Positions 6,861 through 15,082 of a stretch of 37,284 bases of DNA are shown here, one piece after another. The DNA comes from an uncultured Prevotellaceae bacterium. Lineage in GTDB: Bacteria; Bacteroidota; Bacteroidia; Bacteroidales; Muribaculaceae. Location of the stretch: NCBI GenBank assembly GCA_900322135.1, contig ONYP01000048.1, forward strand, positions 1-37,284. The letters run 5' to 3'. Within the stretch, counting starts at the first letter, position 1. Every line of letters begins with the position of its first letter. The notes beneath the pieces were generated by a model. It saw only the letters and a program-made list of their open reading frames with translations. It searched no databases and was not told the origin of the DNA. Both the position numbers and the translations under genes were made by a program.

Positions 6861-8405
6861 TTACATGAGTTTGCGCAGGACATTATTCAGGCTGCACTCG
6901 CGGGCGAGGATGGCGGGCAGGTCGGCGATAGCGACGCGCTCCTGCTGCATGGTGTCACGGTCACGCAGGGTGACGGTGTTGTCCTCGAGGGTCTGGCCGT
7001 CGACGGTGATGCAATAGGGAGTGCCGATGGCATCCTGGCGGCGGTAGCGCTTGCCCACGGTGTCCTTGTCCTCGTAGTGGCAGGCAAAGTCAAACTTGAG
7101 CATGTTCATGATCTCGTGAGCCTTCTCGGGCATGCCGTCCTTGCGGACGAGCGGCAGGATGGCGCACTTGATGGGAGCCAGAGCCTTGGGCAGGTGCAGC
7201 ACCACGCGGGTGTCGCCGCCCTCAAGCGGCTGCTCCTCGTAGCTGGAGCACATCACCGACAGGAACATGCGGTCCACGCCAATCGAGGTCTCGATGACAT
7301 AGGGGGTGTAACTCTCGTTCAACTCGGCGTCGAAGTACTGGATCTTCTTGCCCGAGAACTTGGCGTGCTGGCTCAGGTCGAAGTCGGTGCGGCTGTGGAT
7401 GCCCTCCACCTCCTTGAAGCCGAACGGCATCTTGAACTCGATGTCGGTGGCGGCGTTGGCATAGTGGGCCAGTTTCTCGTGGTCGTGGAAGCGGTACTTC
7501 TCGTCGCCCAGGCCGAGGGCCTTGTGCCAGCGCAGGCGCTGCTCACGCCAGTAGTCGAACCACTTCAACTCCTCGCCGGGACGCACAAAGAATTGCATCT
7601 CCATCTGCTCGAACTCGCGCATGCGGAAGATGAACTGGCGGGCAACAATCTCGTTGCGGAAGGCCTTACCGATCTGTGCGATGCCAAAGGGGATGCGCAT
7701 GCGGCCGGTCTTCTGCACATTCAGGAAGTTCACAAAGATGCCCTGTGCCGTCTCGGGACGCAGGTACACATCCATCGTCGAGTCGGCGCTGCTGCCCATC
7801 TGGGTCTTGAACATGAGGTTGAACTGACGCACATCGGTCCAGTTCTTGGTACCGCTCACGGGGTCCACAATCTCATAGTCCACGATAATCTGCTTCAGTT
7901 CGGCCAGGTCGTTGTCGTTCATGGCCTTCTCGTAGCGGGCATGCAGTTCGTCGCGCTTCTTCTGGTTGTCGAGCACGCGGGGATTGGTCTGGCGGAACAT
8001 CGTCTCGTCGAACTTGTCGCCGAAGCGCTTGGCTGCCTTCTCACACTCCTTGTTGATTTTCTCCTCGATCTTGGCAATCTCGTCCTCTATGAGCACATCG
8101 GCGCGGTAGCGCTTCTTGCTGTCGCGGTTGTCAATCAAGGGGTCGTTGAACGCGTCAACATGGCCCGAAGCCTTCCAGATGGTCGGGTGCATGAAGATGG
8201 CACTGTCGATGCCCACGATGTTCTCGTGCAGCAGGGTCATTGCCTCCCACCAGTAGCGCTTGATATTGTTTTTCAGTTCCACGCCGTTCTGAGCGTAGTC
8301 ATAGACAGCGCCAAGGCCGTCATAGATTTCACTCGAGGGGAACACAAAGCCATATTCCTTGGCGTGCGACACGATTTTCTTGAAAACATCTTCCTGTTTT
8401 GCCAT
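6861..8405 (-). CDS. glyQS: Glycine--tRNA ligase, single-chain dimeric type
   Basis: The 514-residue product is a class II aminoacyl-tRNA synthetase of the eukaryote/archaeal-like dimeric type used by Bacteroidota and Gram-positive cocci, charging tRNA-Gly with glycine. Visible signatures are the N-terminal YGFVFPSSEIYDGLGAVYDYGP-type region (here DYAQNG), the insert with EDEIAKIEEK, the FNLMFKTQMG strand, motif 2 around FRNEIVARQFIFRMREFEQME, motif 3 around ETSIGVDRMFL, and a C-terminal anticodon-binding domain (about residue 415 on). Length fits the family. The start at 8405 is supported by the conserved MAKQEDVFKKIVSHAKEYGF beginning and by a promoter about 60 bases upstream. The FKBP gene follows immediately. 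Confidence 0.97.
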   Translation of the reverse strand: MAKQEDVFKKIVSHAKEYGFVFPSSEIYDGLGAVYDYAQNGVELKNNIKRYWWEAMTLLHENIVGIDSAIFMHPTIWKASGHVDAFNDPLIDNRDSKKRYRADVLIEDEIAKIEEKINKECEKAAKRFGDKFDETMFRQTNPRVLDNQKKRDELHARYEKAMNDNDLAELKQIIVDYEIVDPVSGTKNWTDVRQFNLMFKTQMGSSADSTMDVYLRPETAQGIFVNFLNVQKTGRMRIPFGIAQIGKAFRNEIVARQFIFRMREFEQMEMQFFVRPGEELKWFDYWREQRLRWHKALGLGDEKYRFHDHEKLAHYANAATDIEFKMPFGFKEVEGIHSRTDFDLSQHAKFSGKKIQYFDAELNESYTPYVIETSIGVDRMFLSVMCSSYEEQPLEGGDTRVVLHLPKALAPIKCAILPLVRKDGMPEKAHEIMNMLKFDFACHYEDKDTVGKRYRRQDAIGTPYCITVDGQTLEDNTVTLRDRDTMQQERVAIADLPAILARECSLNNVLRKLM

Positions 8406-8464
8406 TGTTCAGTTGTCTTGTTATATTTATTGTTTTGGTTGATATTGTTCTTGTAATCAAGCCG

Positions 8465-8495
8465 CAAAGGTAGTGAAAGTTGAGAGCATAACAAA
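8465..8495 (-). promoter_or_regulatory. Promoter of glyQS
   Basis: On the minus strand TACCTTTG (8465-8472) is the -7 element and TTTG (8492-8495) the -33 element, with 19 bases between. The ATG at 8405 follows about 60 bases after. Confidence 0.75.
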
Positions 8496-8784
8496 CAAGT
8501 TTTACTTGTTTTTTATGCCGAAACGCATCCTACCTTCGCCACAATTAAGTGGCAAAATTACAATTTTTCCCTCAACATCACAACACATTGACGGATATTA
8601 GAGTTATTTAACGGGATTTGCTCGTCGCCAATTCACCCGAAGGGTGGCCTCTGAATAACCCCCAGTGGTGGCTGTGAGACGAGCGTAGCGAGTGAAACAG
8701 ACATCTCTGGGGGGAGCATGATGCCCTCAAGATGTCGTCTGCGGCGACCCCTCAGCCAATCAATACTTATAGCCTGTCTCTCTT
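8496..8784. other. Intergenic stretch with REP-like sequence and imperfect hairpin
   Basis: No gene is seen. At 8679-8692 the sequence GACGAGCGTAGCGAG resembles the GCGAGCGCAGCGAGC palindromes elsewhere in the window. At 8700-8736 GACATCT and AGATGTC bracket G-rich and C-rich runs that can also pair. This hairpin may end transcription of the MBOAT gene on the minus strand. Confidence 0.4.
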
Positions 8785-10260
8785 CTAGAACCGCGAGTAG
8801 AGGAACGGCTGGACGGTGGCGCTGGCAAACTGGAGCACCAGTTGGATGAGAACGATGAAGATAAGCAGCTTCACGACCCAGGGGGCAGCGACGAAACGGT
8901 CACGCAACTTGTCCCAGACGCGGCGAGGCACGAAGTGCAGTCCGAAGATAATGGCAAGCATCAGGCACCATGTCAAGCGGCGCTCGATGAACACACGCAG
9001 GTAAGCCCACTCAAAATCGGTGAAGATACCGCTGATGACCTGCCCTGCAGCCTGGAAGGTGTTTGCACGGAAGAAAATCCACAGCATGACTACAAAGGTG
9101 AAAGTCATCAGCCACGAGACGACACGGGTAACCGGATTGCCGGGAATCTTGTCGAGCCACGGTTTGCACAGCTTGTGGATACACAGGGCGATGCCGTGCC
9201 CGGCACCCCACACGACGAAGGTCCATGCCGCACCATGCCACAGGCCGCCCAGCAGCATGGTGACCATCAGGTTGAAGTGCTGGCGCACCTTGCCCTTGCG
9301 GTTACCGCCCAGCGGAATGTAGATGTAGTCGCGCAACCATGTCGATAGGGAAATGTGCCATCGATGCCAGAACTCGGTCACATTGAGCGAGCGGTAAGGA
9401 TAGTCGAAGTTGATGCCCAGGTTAAAGCCCATGATGCCGCCCAGGCCGATGGCCATGTCGCTGTAGCCCGAGAAGTCACAGTAGATCTGCATCGTGAAAC
9501 CCAGCACCGCCATCAGCAGCTCAAAGCCCGTGTAGCCCGTGGGATTACCAAACGCGATGTTGTTGTACTGGGCGATATAGTCGGCAAAGACGGCCTTCTT
9601 CAGGATACCCAGCATGACCAGGAACAGGCCTCCGTAGATCATCTCCCGCGTGGCGGGCTTGTTCTGCTGCAACTGGGGCATGAAGTCTCGCGCTCGCACG
9701 ATAGGGCCAGCCACCAGGCAAGGGAAATAGGACAGGAAGAAGAGGTAGTCGATATAGTCGTCGACGGGCTGTATCTTGCCCTTGTAGATATCCACCACAT
9801 AACTGATGGTGCGGAAGGTATAAAACGAGACGCCCACAGGCATAATCAGGTCCAACGGCTGGAAATTGCCGCCGATGAGCGACTCAAAATTGATCATGAA
9901 GAAGTTGCTGTACTTAAAAAACAGCAGCACACCCAACGACAACACCATCGACACGGTGAGCGCTATGCGACGCTCTGTGCGGTTCTTGCTCGAGTCGATA
10001 AACTGCCCAACCCACCAGTCGATAAACGAGGTCGCCACCAGCAGCAGGAAAAACCAACCGCTCGATTTGTAGAAGAAATAAAGGCTGAAAGCGATGACAA
10101 AGAGCATCATCTGCTTGCGGCGCGACTTGATGAGGGCATATAGCGGCAGGAACACCAGGAACAGTATCCAGAACAGTCCACTGGTGAACAGCATCGGCTC
10201 GTCACGGTTAAACGATAACAGTGACAGCATGTGGGTAATATCGATGGTATTCAGCAACAT
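8785..10260 (-). CDS. MBOAT family O-acyltransferase (AlgI/DltB-like)
   Basis: The 491-residue polytopic membrane protein has about ten or more hydrophobic segments and the MBOAT signature. The catalytic histidine is H342 in GGLWHGAAWTFVVWG, preceded by the conserved WHRWHISLSTWLRDYIYIPLGG region of AlgI-type proteins (residues about 295-318). These enzymes move acetyl or other acyl groups across the inner membrane onto a periplasmic acceptor such as a polysaccharide or wall polymer. The gene starts three bases after the stop of an SGNH hydrolase-like gene, the usual partner that completes the transfer. No polymer biosynthesis genes lie beside it, so the acceptor cannot be named. Confidence 0.92.
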   Translation of the reverse strand: MLLNTIDITHMLSLLSFNRDEPMLFTSGLFWILFLVFLPLYALIKSRRKQMMLFVIAFSLYFFYKSSGWFFLLLVATSFIDWWVGQFIDSSKNRTERRIALTVSMVLSLGVLLFFKYSNFFMINFESLIGGNFQPLDLIMPVGVSFYTFRTISYVVDIYKGKIQPVDDYIDYLFFLSYFPCLVAGPIVRARDFMPQLQQNKPATREMIYGGLFLVMLGILKKAVFADYIAQYNNIAFGNPTGYTGFELLMAVLGFTMQIYCDFSGYSDMAIGLGGIMGFNLGINFDYPYRSLNVTEFWHRWHISLSTWLRDYIYIPLGGNRKGKVRQHFNLMVTMLLGGLWHGAAWTFVVWGAGHGIALCIHKLCKPWLDKIPGNPVTRVVSWLMTFTFVVMLWIFFRANTFQAAGQVISGIFTDFEWAYLRVFIERRLTWCLMLAIIFGLHFVPRRVWDKLRDRFVAAPWVVKLLIFIVLIQLVLQFASATVQPFLYSRF

Positions 10261-10263
10261 GGT

Positions 10264-11049
10264 TTATTTCGGGGGTTGATAAATTACAATGCGGGAAGCG
10301 CGGCTGGTGCCCTCTCCTGGTTCTTCAAGCCTGATTGGGTGGGCACCCGATTTCCCGATCCACTTGACCACGCGGTCCATCCACTGCTGGGCCGACTTTT
10401 GAGTGGGGTGCGCGCCGTCACGCTTGCGCTCAAACTGGTCGTTGGCACTCAGGTAGAAACAGCCCTTGTCCAGATTCTCGGCAAGCATGTCGTTGATGCC
10501 CGTGTCCTCGTCCCAGTTGGGAGGTCCAATCCACACATAAGGGATATCCCCTATCTCAGCCAGTATCTTTTTAAGATACGGCTTGCGTGCGGTTTTGATG
10601 TCGGGGACATACAACTCATTGGCACCCAGGCACACAAAGATATAGTCAGGGTGATACTTGTTGATGAGTTCGGTCAAACGCGCCGTCTCGCTCCAGCACA
10701 GGGTGGAACTGCTGTACCAGATGACCTCGACCAGCGTGTGTCCGTTCTTGTCGCAATAGGATGCCAGACGAGGTGCCAGACCCTCCAGCATCGAGTCGCC
10801 GATAAAGAGGATGTTCTTGGTAGTGGTGTCCATCGGCGCGCGCCAACTGGACGAATCTTCGTCGGCTTTCTTGCTTTTATCCAGCGACCTGTCTTTTCCG
10901 AAGATATACTCTGAGGTCTGTTCGGCAAAGGAAGCCGTCTTGAGTTCAAAACCGCCAATGTTGATGCTGTCGCCCCAAAACGACAGGACGACAAAAAAAG
11001 CCAGTGCGACAAGAAGCAGGGCCCACAGCCCCCAGTATGGTTTGTTCAT
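10264..11049 (-). CDS. Membrane-anchored SGNH/GDSL hydrolase-like protein (DUF459/AlgJ-like role)
   Basis: A 261-residue protein with one N-terminal membrane helix (residues about 5-25) and a periplasmic SGNH domain. Visible blocks are FIGDSMLEG with the catalytic serine at S86, the CLGANE block, and DGAHPT with Asp211 and His214 completing the triad. In pairs with MBOAT proteins such domains act as the O-acetyltransferase that receives the acyl group and passes it to the glycan. The tight spacing (three bases) to the MBOAT gene supports a joint function. No promoter was seen directly upstream; a strong hairpin lies between this gene and the epimerase gene, so either a weak promoter or readthrough must supply transcription. 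Confidence 0.87.
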   Translation of the reverse strand: MNKPYWGLWALLLVALAFFVVLSFWGDSINIGGFELKTASFAEQTSEYIFGKDRSLDKSKKADEDSSSWRAPMDTTTKNILFIGDSMLEGLAPRLASYCDKNGHTLVEVIWYSSSTLCWSETARLTELINKYHPDYIFVCLGANELYVPDIKTARKPYLKKILAEIGDIPYVWIGPPNWDEDTGINDMLAENLDKGCFYLSANDQFERKRDGAHPTQKSAQQWMDRVVKWIGKSGAHPIRLEEPGEGTSRASRIVIYQPPK

Positions 11050-11082
11050 TCAGTGTTAAATCGTGTTGTGCTTTATTTGGGT

Positions 11083-11121
11083 GGTGACGGCTCCTGTGCT
11101 TGCTCTCATGGAGCCGTCACC
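11083..11121 (-). terminator. Terminator-like hairpin after epimerase gene
   Basis: GGTGACGGCTCC (11083-11094) pairs perfectly with GGAGCCGTCACC (11110-11121) around a 15-base loop. It lies 20 bases past the epimerase stop on the minus strand. There is no T-run. Confidence 0.7.
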
Positions 11122-11141
11122 ATTCAGTCTGTAATTCGGGG

Positions 11142-12311
11142 TTATTTCAGCAGTTCAATGCCAATGCCGGGACGGTCGTGCAGGGTAATCTTGCCGTTCT
11201 CGACAGTCATGCCCGTGAAGCGGTCGTTGGCAATAAGCAGGTTGCCGTCCAGGTCGGCATAGTCCACGACGGGCGACAGGTTGGCTGCAGCAGTCACGGC
11301 ACACGAGGTCTCGGTCATGCAGCCAATCATCACCTTCATGTCGAGAGCGCGGGCCAGGGTCACCATCTTGTGGGCCTCGTGCAGGCCGGTGCTCTTCATC
11401 AACTTGATGTTGATGCCGTCATACACGCCCTTGAACTTCACGATGTCGGGCAGACGCTGGAAGGCCTCGTCGGCGATGATGGGCAGCGGCGAACGCTCGC
11501 GCAGCCAAGCGGTCTCGTCAATCCAGGTCTTGTCGAACGGCTGCTCGACGAAGATGCAGTTGTGCTCCTTGAGCCAGTGGCACATCTCCAGGGCATACTC
11601 CTTGTTATTCCAGCCCTGGTTGCAGTCCACACAGATGGGCACATCGGGCATCATCTCGTTGATGATGTTGATGGTTGCCTGATCCTGGTCCAGACCCATC
11701 TTGGCCTTGATGAGTTTGTAGGGACGGGCCTCCTCAACCTTTTGGCGGACCACTTCGGGGGTGTCGATGCCGATGGTCATGCTGGTGACCGGGGTCTTGT
11801 CGGGGTTGTAGCCCCAAATCTTGTACCAGGGCTGACCCATGATTTTGCCCAACAGGTCATGCAGAGCGATATCGATACTGGCCTTGGCGGCACGGTTGTT
11901 CTCATCGACATGGTCCACATAGTCCAGGATATCCTCGATGCGGAACGGGTCGTTGAACTGGTCCAGGTCAAGTTTGTTGAGGAAAGTGGTCACGCTCTCA
12001 ACACTCTCGCCCAGGTAGGGAGGCATCGATGCCTCGCCATAGCCCTTAATGCCCTCATACTCGAGTGTCACCTGCACATCGGGCGTGGTGGTGCGGCTGT
12101 AACGAGCCAGATTGAAGGCGTGGCGCAACTGCAACTCATAGGGGAAGAACGAGAGTTTCAGTTTCCCTGTTTTAGGCACCTGGTTGACACGGGGCACCGA
12201 ACGACGGCGACGCCCTTTCTTGGCTACACGCTCAACAGCGTCGATTGACACGGGCGATGCGGCTGCGATGGCCGTCAGACCCATTCCTGCTAAAAATTTT
12301 CTTCTATCCAT
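11142..12311 (-). CDS. Dipeptide epimerase (L-Ala-D/L-Glu type), Tat-exported
   Basis: The 389-residue protein belongs to the enolase superfamily, muconate-lactonising subgroup. Visible catalytic elements are KAK (K202 and K204) in LIKAKMGLD, the metal ligands in VDCNQGW, VEQPF and IADEAF, and a second base lysine in NIKLMKSTG; this set is that of L-Ala-D/L-Glu epimerases, which convert murein-derived L-Ala-D-Glu to L-Ala-L-Glu. The N-terminus MDRRKFLAGMGLTAIAAAS has a twin-arginine type signal, so the enzyme is predicted to fold in the cytoplasm and act outside it, unlike the cytoplasmic Bacillus YkfB. It is third in an operon with a transglutaminase and an NlpC/P60 peptidase, supporting a role in peptidoglycan peptide processing. 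Confidence 0.9.
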   Translation of the reverse strand: MDRRKFLAGMGLTAIAAASPVSIDAVERVAKKGRRRRSVPRVNQVPKTGKLKLSFFPYELQLRHAFNLARYSRTTTPDVQVTLEYEGIKGYGEASMPPYLGESVESVTTFLNKLDLDQFNDPFRIEDILDYVDHVDENNRAAKASIDIALHDLLGKIMGQPWYKIWGYNPDKTPVTSMTIGIDTPEVVRQKVEEARPYKLIKAKMGLDQDQATINIINEMMPDVPICVDCNQGWNNKEYALEMCHWLKEHNCIFVEQPFDKTWIDETAWLRERSPLPIIADEAFQRLPDIVKFKGVYDGINIKLMKSTGLHEAHKMVTLARALDMKVMIGCMTETSCAVTAAANLSPVVDYADLDGNLLIANDRFTGMTVENGKITLHDRPGIGIELLK

Positions 12312-12351
12312 AATCTACTGAATTTTAAGTTATTGACTAACTGGATTGGTT

Positions 12352-12415
12352 AGATGCTCTAGATGCTCTAGACCGGTAAACTCCTAACTTCTAACCCCTA
12401 ACTCCTAACTTTAAA
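12352..12415. repeat. Short tandem repeats in operon gap
   Basis: AGATGCTCT occurs twice in tandem at about 12352-12369, followed at 12379-12413 by four CTCCTAACT/TCTAACC-type units, related to the heptamer repeats elsewhere in the window. Confidence 0.6.
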
Positions 12416-13562
12416 AGTACCACGGGTGGTTCTTGAGAGCGACGATGCCCTTGGTGCCCACCATGCCCTTGATGCGGCTGGCGCTCAACGGCGAGTACAG
12501 GTAAGGATAATCGCTGGCCGTGGGAATCAGGCTATTGATTTTGACCTGACCCGAGCAGTGGATGTACTTGCCGTCACGCAGGTAGATGCCCACATGGGTC
12601 ACGCGGCCCGTCTTCTCGTTGCCGAAGAACAGCAGGTCGCCGGTTTCATACTGGCGCCAGTCGGTGCCCTTCTTCATAATCTTGCCCGTAAGCGCCTGCT
12701 GCGAGGCATCGCGCTGCAGGATAATGCCGTTGCTCAGGTAGCACACCTTGGACAGTCCCGAGCAGTCGGTCACCTTGGTCGAGGTGCCGCCCCACAGGTA
12801 ACTCGAGCCCATCATGCGGCGGGCCGTCTTCTCGATTTGTGCGGCACTGAAACCCTGCTGGCTCCACTGCGACAATTCGGCGACATCGGCAGCATCCACC
12901 CAGCCAGTGCGGCCATCGGGAGTGGCGAGCTTGAGCCAGTTGCCTTGCTCGGCCTTGAACTCAAGGATGTTGCCCATCACCAGGTCGCTCACCGTCTCAT
13001 CGCCATGGGCCTCGGTGACCAGACGCGAGTCATAGGCAGTGACGATATAGCGCTTGGCCTTGCGCCACGCCTTCATCTGCGACTCGGTCTTGAATGCCAA
13101 TGAACTCTCGGGTACATAGGCGATGTAGTCATCAGCCATTTGCACGCGGTACCAGTCGTCACACTTCTGCAGCACCTTGACAGGTGCACCCATGATGCCC
13201 TGTGTCGCGATTTCGGCGCTGTGCTTGGGCTCGGTGCGCAGCGTGGCGATGCTCAGTTTGACCAGCGCCCACTTGCGCGAGGCGGGGATGCCGTCCTCGA
13301 GGACCGTGATTTTGTCGGTATACTTGCAACCGCTCTTGAGCATAGCCGCCACGATGGCTTTCTTCTGCGCCTGCGTGCCCACAGTGCCCGAGAGCACCCA
13401 CTTACCGCCCTGCTGAGCGGCCGAGACATCCCACACAGCGGTGCGTTTGTCGGGAGCGATGCGTTGTTTGAGGTCGCTGAGCACATCGACGGGTGTCACT
13501 GCCAGGGCTGCAAAACTCGTCACGGCGAGCAGCACAGCCAATATTATTGACTTGATTCTCAT
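12411..13562 (-). CDS. NlpC/P60 peptidase with SH3 domains (YkfC-like)
   Basis: The 383-residue product has a signal peptide (about residues 1-21), an N-terminal region of about 90 residues, two SH3-like segments (about 95-155 and 170-235), and a C-terminal NlpC/P60 domain. The catalytic cysteine is C267 in TDCSGLSK, with H323 in VTHVGIY and H335 in YIHCSGQV. This architecture matches gamma-D-glutamyl-L-diamino acid endopeptidases such as YkfC, which release L-Ala-D-Glu from murein peptides, the substrate of the epimerase encoded downstream. Its start ATG overlaps the stop of the transglutaminase gene by four bases (ATGA), showing translational coupling. The 99-base gap to the epimerase gene holds short CTAAC-type repeats. 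Confidence 0.92.
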   Translation of the reverse strand: MRIKSIILAVLLAVTSFAALAVTPVDVLSDLKQRIAPDKRTAVWDVSAAQQGGKWVLSGTVGTQAQKKAIVAAMLKSGCKYTDKITVLEDGIPASRKWALVKLSIATLRTEPKHSAEIATQGIMGAPVKVLQKCDDWYRVQMADDYIAYVPESSLAFKTESQMKAWRKAKRYIVTAYDSRLVTEAHGDETVSDLVMGNILEFKAEQGNWLKLATPDGRTGWVDAADVAELSQWSQQGFSAAQIEKTARRMMGSSYLWGGTSTKVTDCSGLSKVCYLSNGIILQRDASQQALTGKIMKKGTDWRQYETGDLLFFGNEKTGRVTHVGIYLRDGKYIHCSGQVKINSLIPTASDYPYLYSPLSASRIKGMVGTKGIVALKNHPWYF

Positions 13563-14983
13563 TTCTTTATCGGTGTTATTGAATTAACTTTCAGATGGCT
13601 GTCCCACTTGTCATAGAACAGGTTACCCTTGCGCCACTCGACCTCGCCGGGCTGGAAATCGACGGTCTCGCTGCGGATGTAGGTCTTGGCAGGGCTCAAC
13701 TTGTCGCCAACGCCCTCGTTGGTCGCCATGCGGTACACATCGATGCCCGTGGCATAGTAGTCGTTGAGCGGGGTGCCCACGGCGCTGCGCCCGAATGACG
13801 GGTCGGTGGGAATCCAGCCGATGCCCTCAAAATAGGTCTCGCACCAGTCGTGCCAATTGATTTCGTCAGGATGCAGCATCCAGCCGCTCTCCCAGCGTGC
13901 GGGAATGCCCAGCGAGCGTGCCAAGGTGATATACAGCAGTCCCACTTGGCCGCAGTCGCCGTGATTGTTCTCGAGGACATACTGCGGGATGTTGGACAGC
14001 GTGCTGTACTCACGGGCACCGGCCCACGGCAGGTTGTAACCAATCCACTCATAGATCTTGGCGGCCTGCAGCACGGGGTTGGTCTCGTTGCCCACGATTT
14101 TGCGGGCCAGGGCGCGCATCTCGTCGGTGATGATGACATGACGCGGCTCGTCGCCGGCATAGCGCTTGTACAATGCGCTGTTGGTATCGTAGGGCTCCAA
14201 CATGGCGATGAGGTCCTGCTGGCTGTAATGGCGCTCTCCCACATCATAGGAGAAGGTGTACTCAAAGTGCGTCGGCTTGCCCTTTTCGGCCACCGCCTCC
14301 ATGTAGACGGTGTGGTGCAGGCTGCCCTCGCTGTAGGTCACCGGGCGGTTGCTGCTCTCGAGGCGGATGTTGCGCTGGCGCAGGTTCTCGTAGGGGAACG
14401 GCATCCACACGCGCAAGGTCTCGCCAGCAGGCACGGCATCGGCATTGACATCGAGGACGAATGTGATGTTCACATGGCGCCAGTCACGCACATTGTTAGC
14501 GTCGGCGGGCGTGTGCATCGCCTCCAGGTAGTACTTGCGGCGGGTAAGGAAACTCTCGTGGTTATCGGCAGCATTCTGCTCGGCAAACTCCTTGCCCAGC
14601 AGCCACAGGTTGCCCACGCTCTTGCGGAACCACATCTCCTTGCCGTCGATGTTCATCACCTCGAGGGCTCGGGTGTCTTTCCAGTGCTGGATTTGGGCAT
14701 CGGTGGCCTCGGGCATCTTCTCGCGAATCATCTTCACTCCCTCCTCGGGGGTGATGCGGAAGTCAGTGCGGATGCGCTGCATGATGGTGCGCAACGAGTC
14801 GATGCGCACGGCATCGGCCTGGCGCACCTTCTTGGGCAACGATTTCATCAACTTCTCGGCGCGAGCAAACTCGCCTTGCGCGATATACTGGTCCACTTGA
14901 GGCTGCCAGTCTGGGGTTATCGCCATACCCACAAATGCCAATGCGCTGGCAATCAATGCCAACAAACATTTTTGACCTTTCAT
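13559..14983 (-). CDS. Secreted transglutaminase-like cysteine peptidase
   Basis: The 474-residue protein has a signal peptide (residues 1-21, ending GMA) and a transglutaminase core in the C-terminal half. The triad is C344 in NHGDCGQVGLL, H378 in INWHDWCETY and D394 in PTDPSFG. The N-terminal half is alpha-helical then beta-rich, without a domain I can name. Transglutaminase-fold proteins next to NlpC/P60 enzymes in Bacteroidota commonly act as peptidases or amidases on wall peptides; substrate here is inferred from the operon. It is the first gene of the three-gene unit and has a clear promoter 26 bases upstream. The stop overlaps the start of the NlpC/P60 gene. Confidence 0.85.
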   Translation of the reverse strand: MKGQKCLLALIASALAFVGMAITPDWQPQVDQYIAQGEFARAEKLMKSLPKKVRQADAVRIDSLRTIMQRIRTDFRITPEEGVKMIREKMPEATDAQIQHWKDTRALEVMNIDGKEMWFRKSVGNLWLLGKEFAEQNAADNHESFLTRRKYYLEAMHTPADANNVRDWRHVNITFVLDVNADAVPAGETLRVWMPFPYENLRQRNIRLESSNRPVTYSEGSLHHTVYMEAVAEKGKPTHFEYTFSYDVGERHYSQQDLIAMLEPYDTNSALYKRYAGDEPRHVIITDEMRALARKIVGNETNPVLQAAKIYEWIGYNLPWAGAREYSTLSNIPQYVLENNHGDCGQVGLLYITLARSLGIPARWESGWMLHPDEINWHDWCETYFEGIGWIPTDPSFGRSAVGTPLNDYYATGIDVYRMATNEGVGDKLSPAKTYIRSETVDFQPGEVEWRKGNLFYDKWDSHLKVNSITPIKK

Positions 14984-15008
14984 AATACCTGAACTTTTAT
15001 TTAACAGG

Positions 15009-15039
15009 CAAAGATATGATAATTATTTGAATCACCAAA
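15009..15039 (-). promoter_or_regulatory. Promoter of the transglutaminase-NlpC-epimerase operon
   Basis: On the minus strand TATCTTTG (15009-15016) and TTTG (15036-15039) are spaced by 19 bases, a good match to the Bacteroidota sigma-ABfr promoter. The start codon at 14983 is 26 bases away. Confidence 0.75.
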
Positions 15040-15082
15040 CGCGCAGGGCCGAATAGTTATCAACATCTGTTAACGCCCTGTT

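Noticed and set aside
7077-8456. A 459-residue open frame on the plus strand opposite glyQS
   Set aside because: It is a shadow of the GC-rich codon use of glyQS; the translation is Val/Leu/His rich with no domain.
11100-12248. Long plus-strand frame opposite the epimerase gene
   Set aside because: Antisense shadow; the enolase-superfamily motifs on the minus strand are unambiguous.
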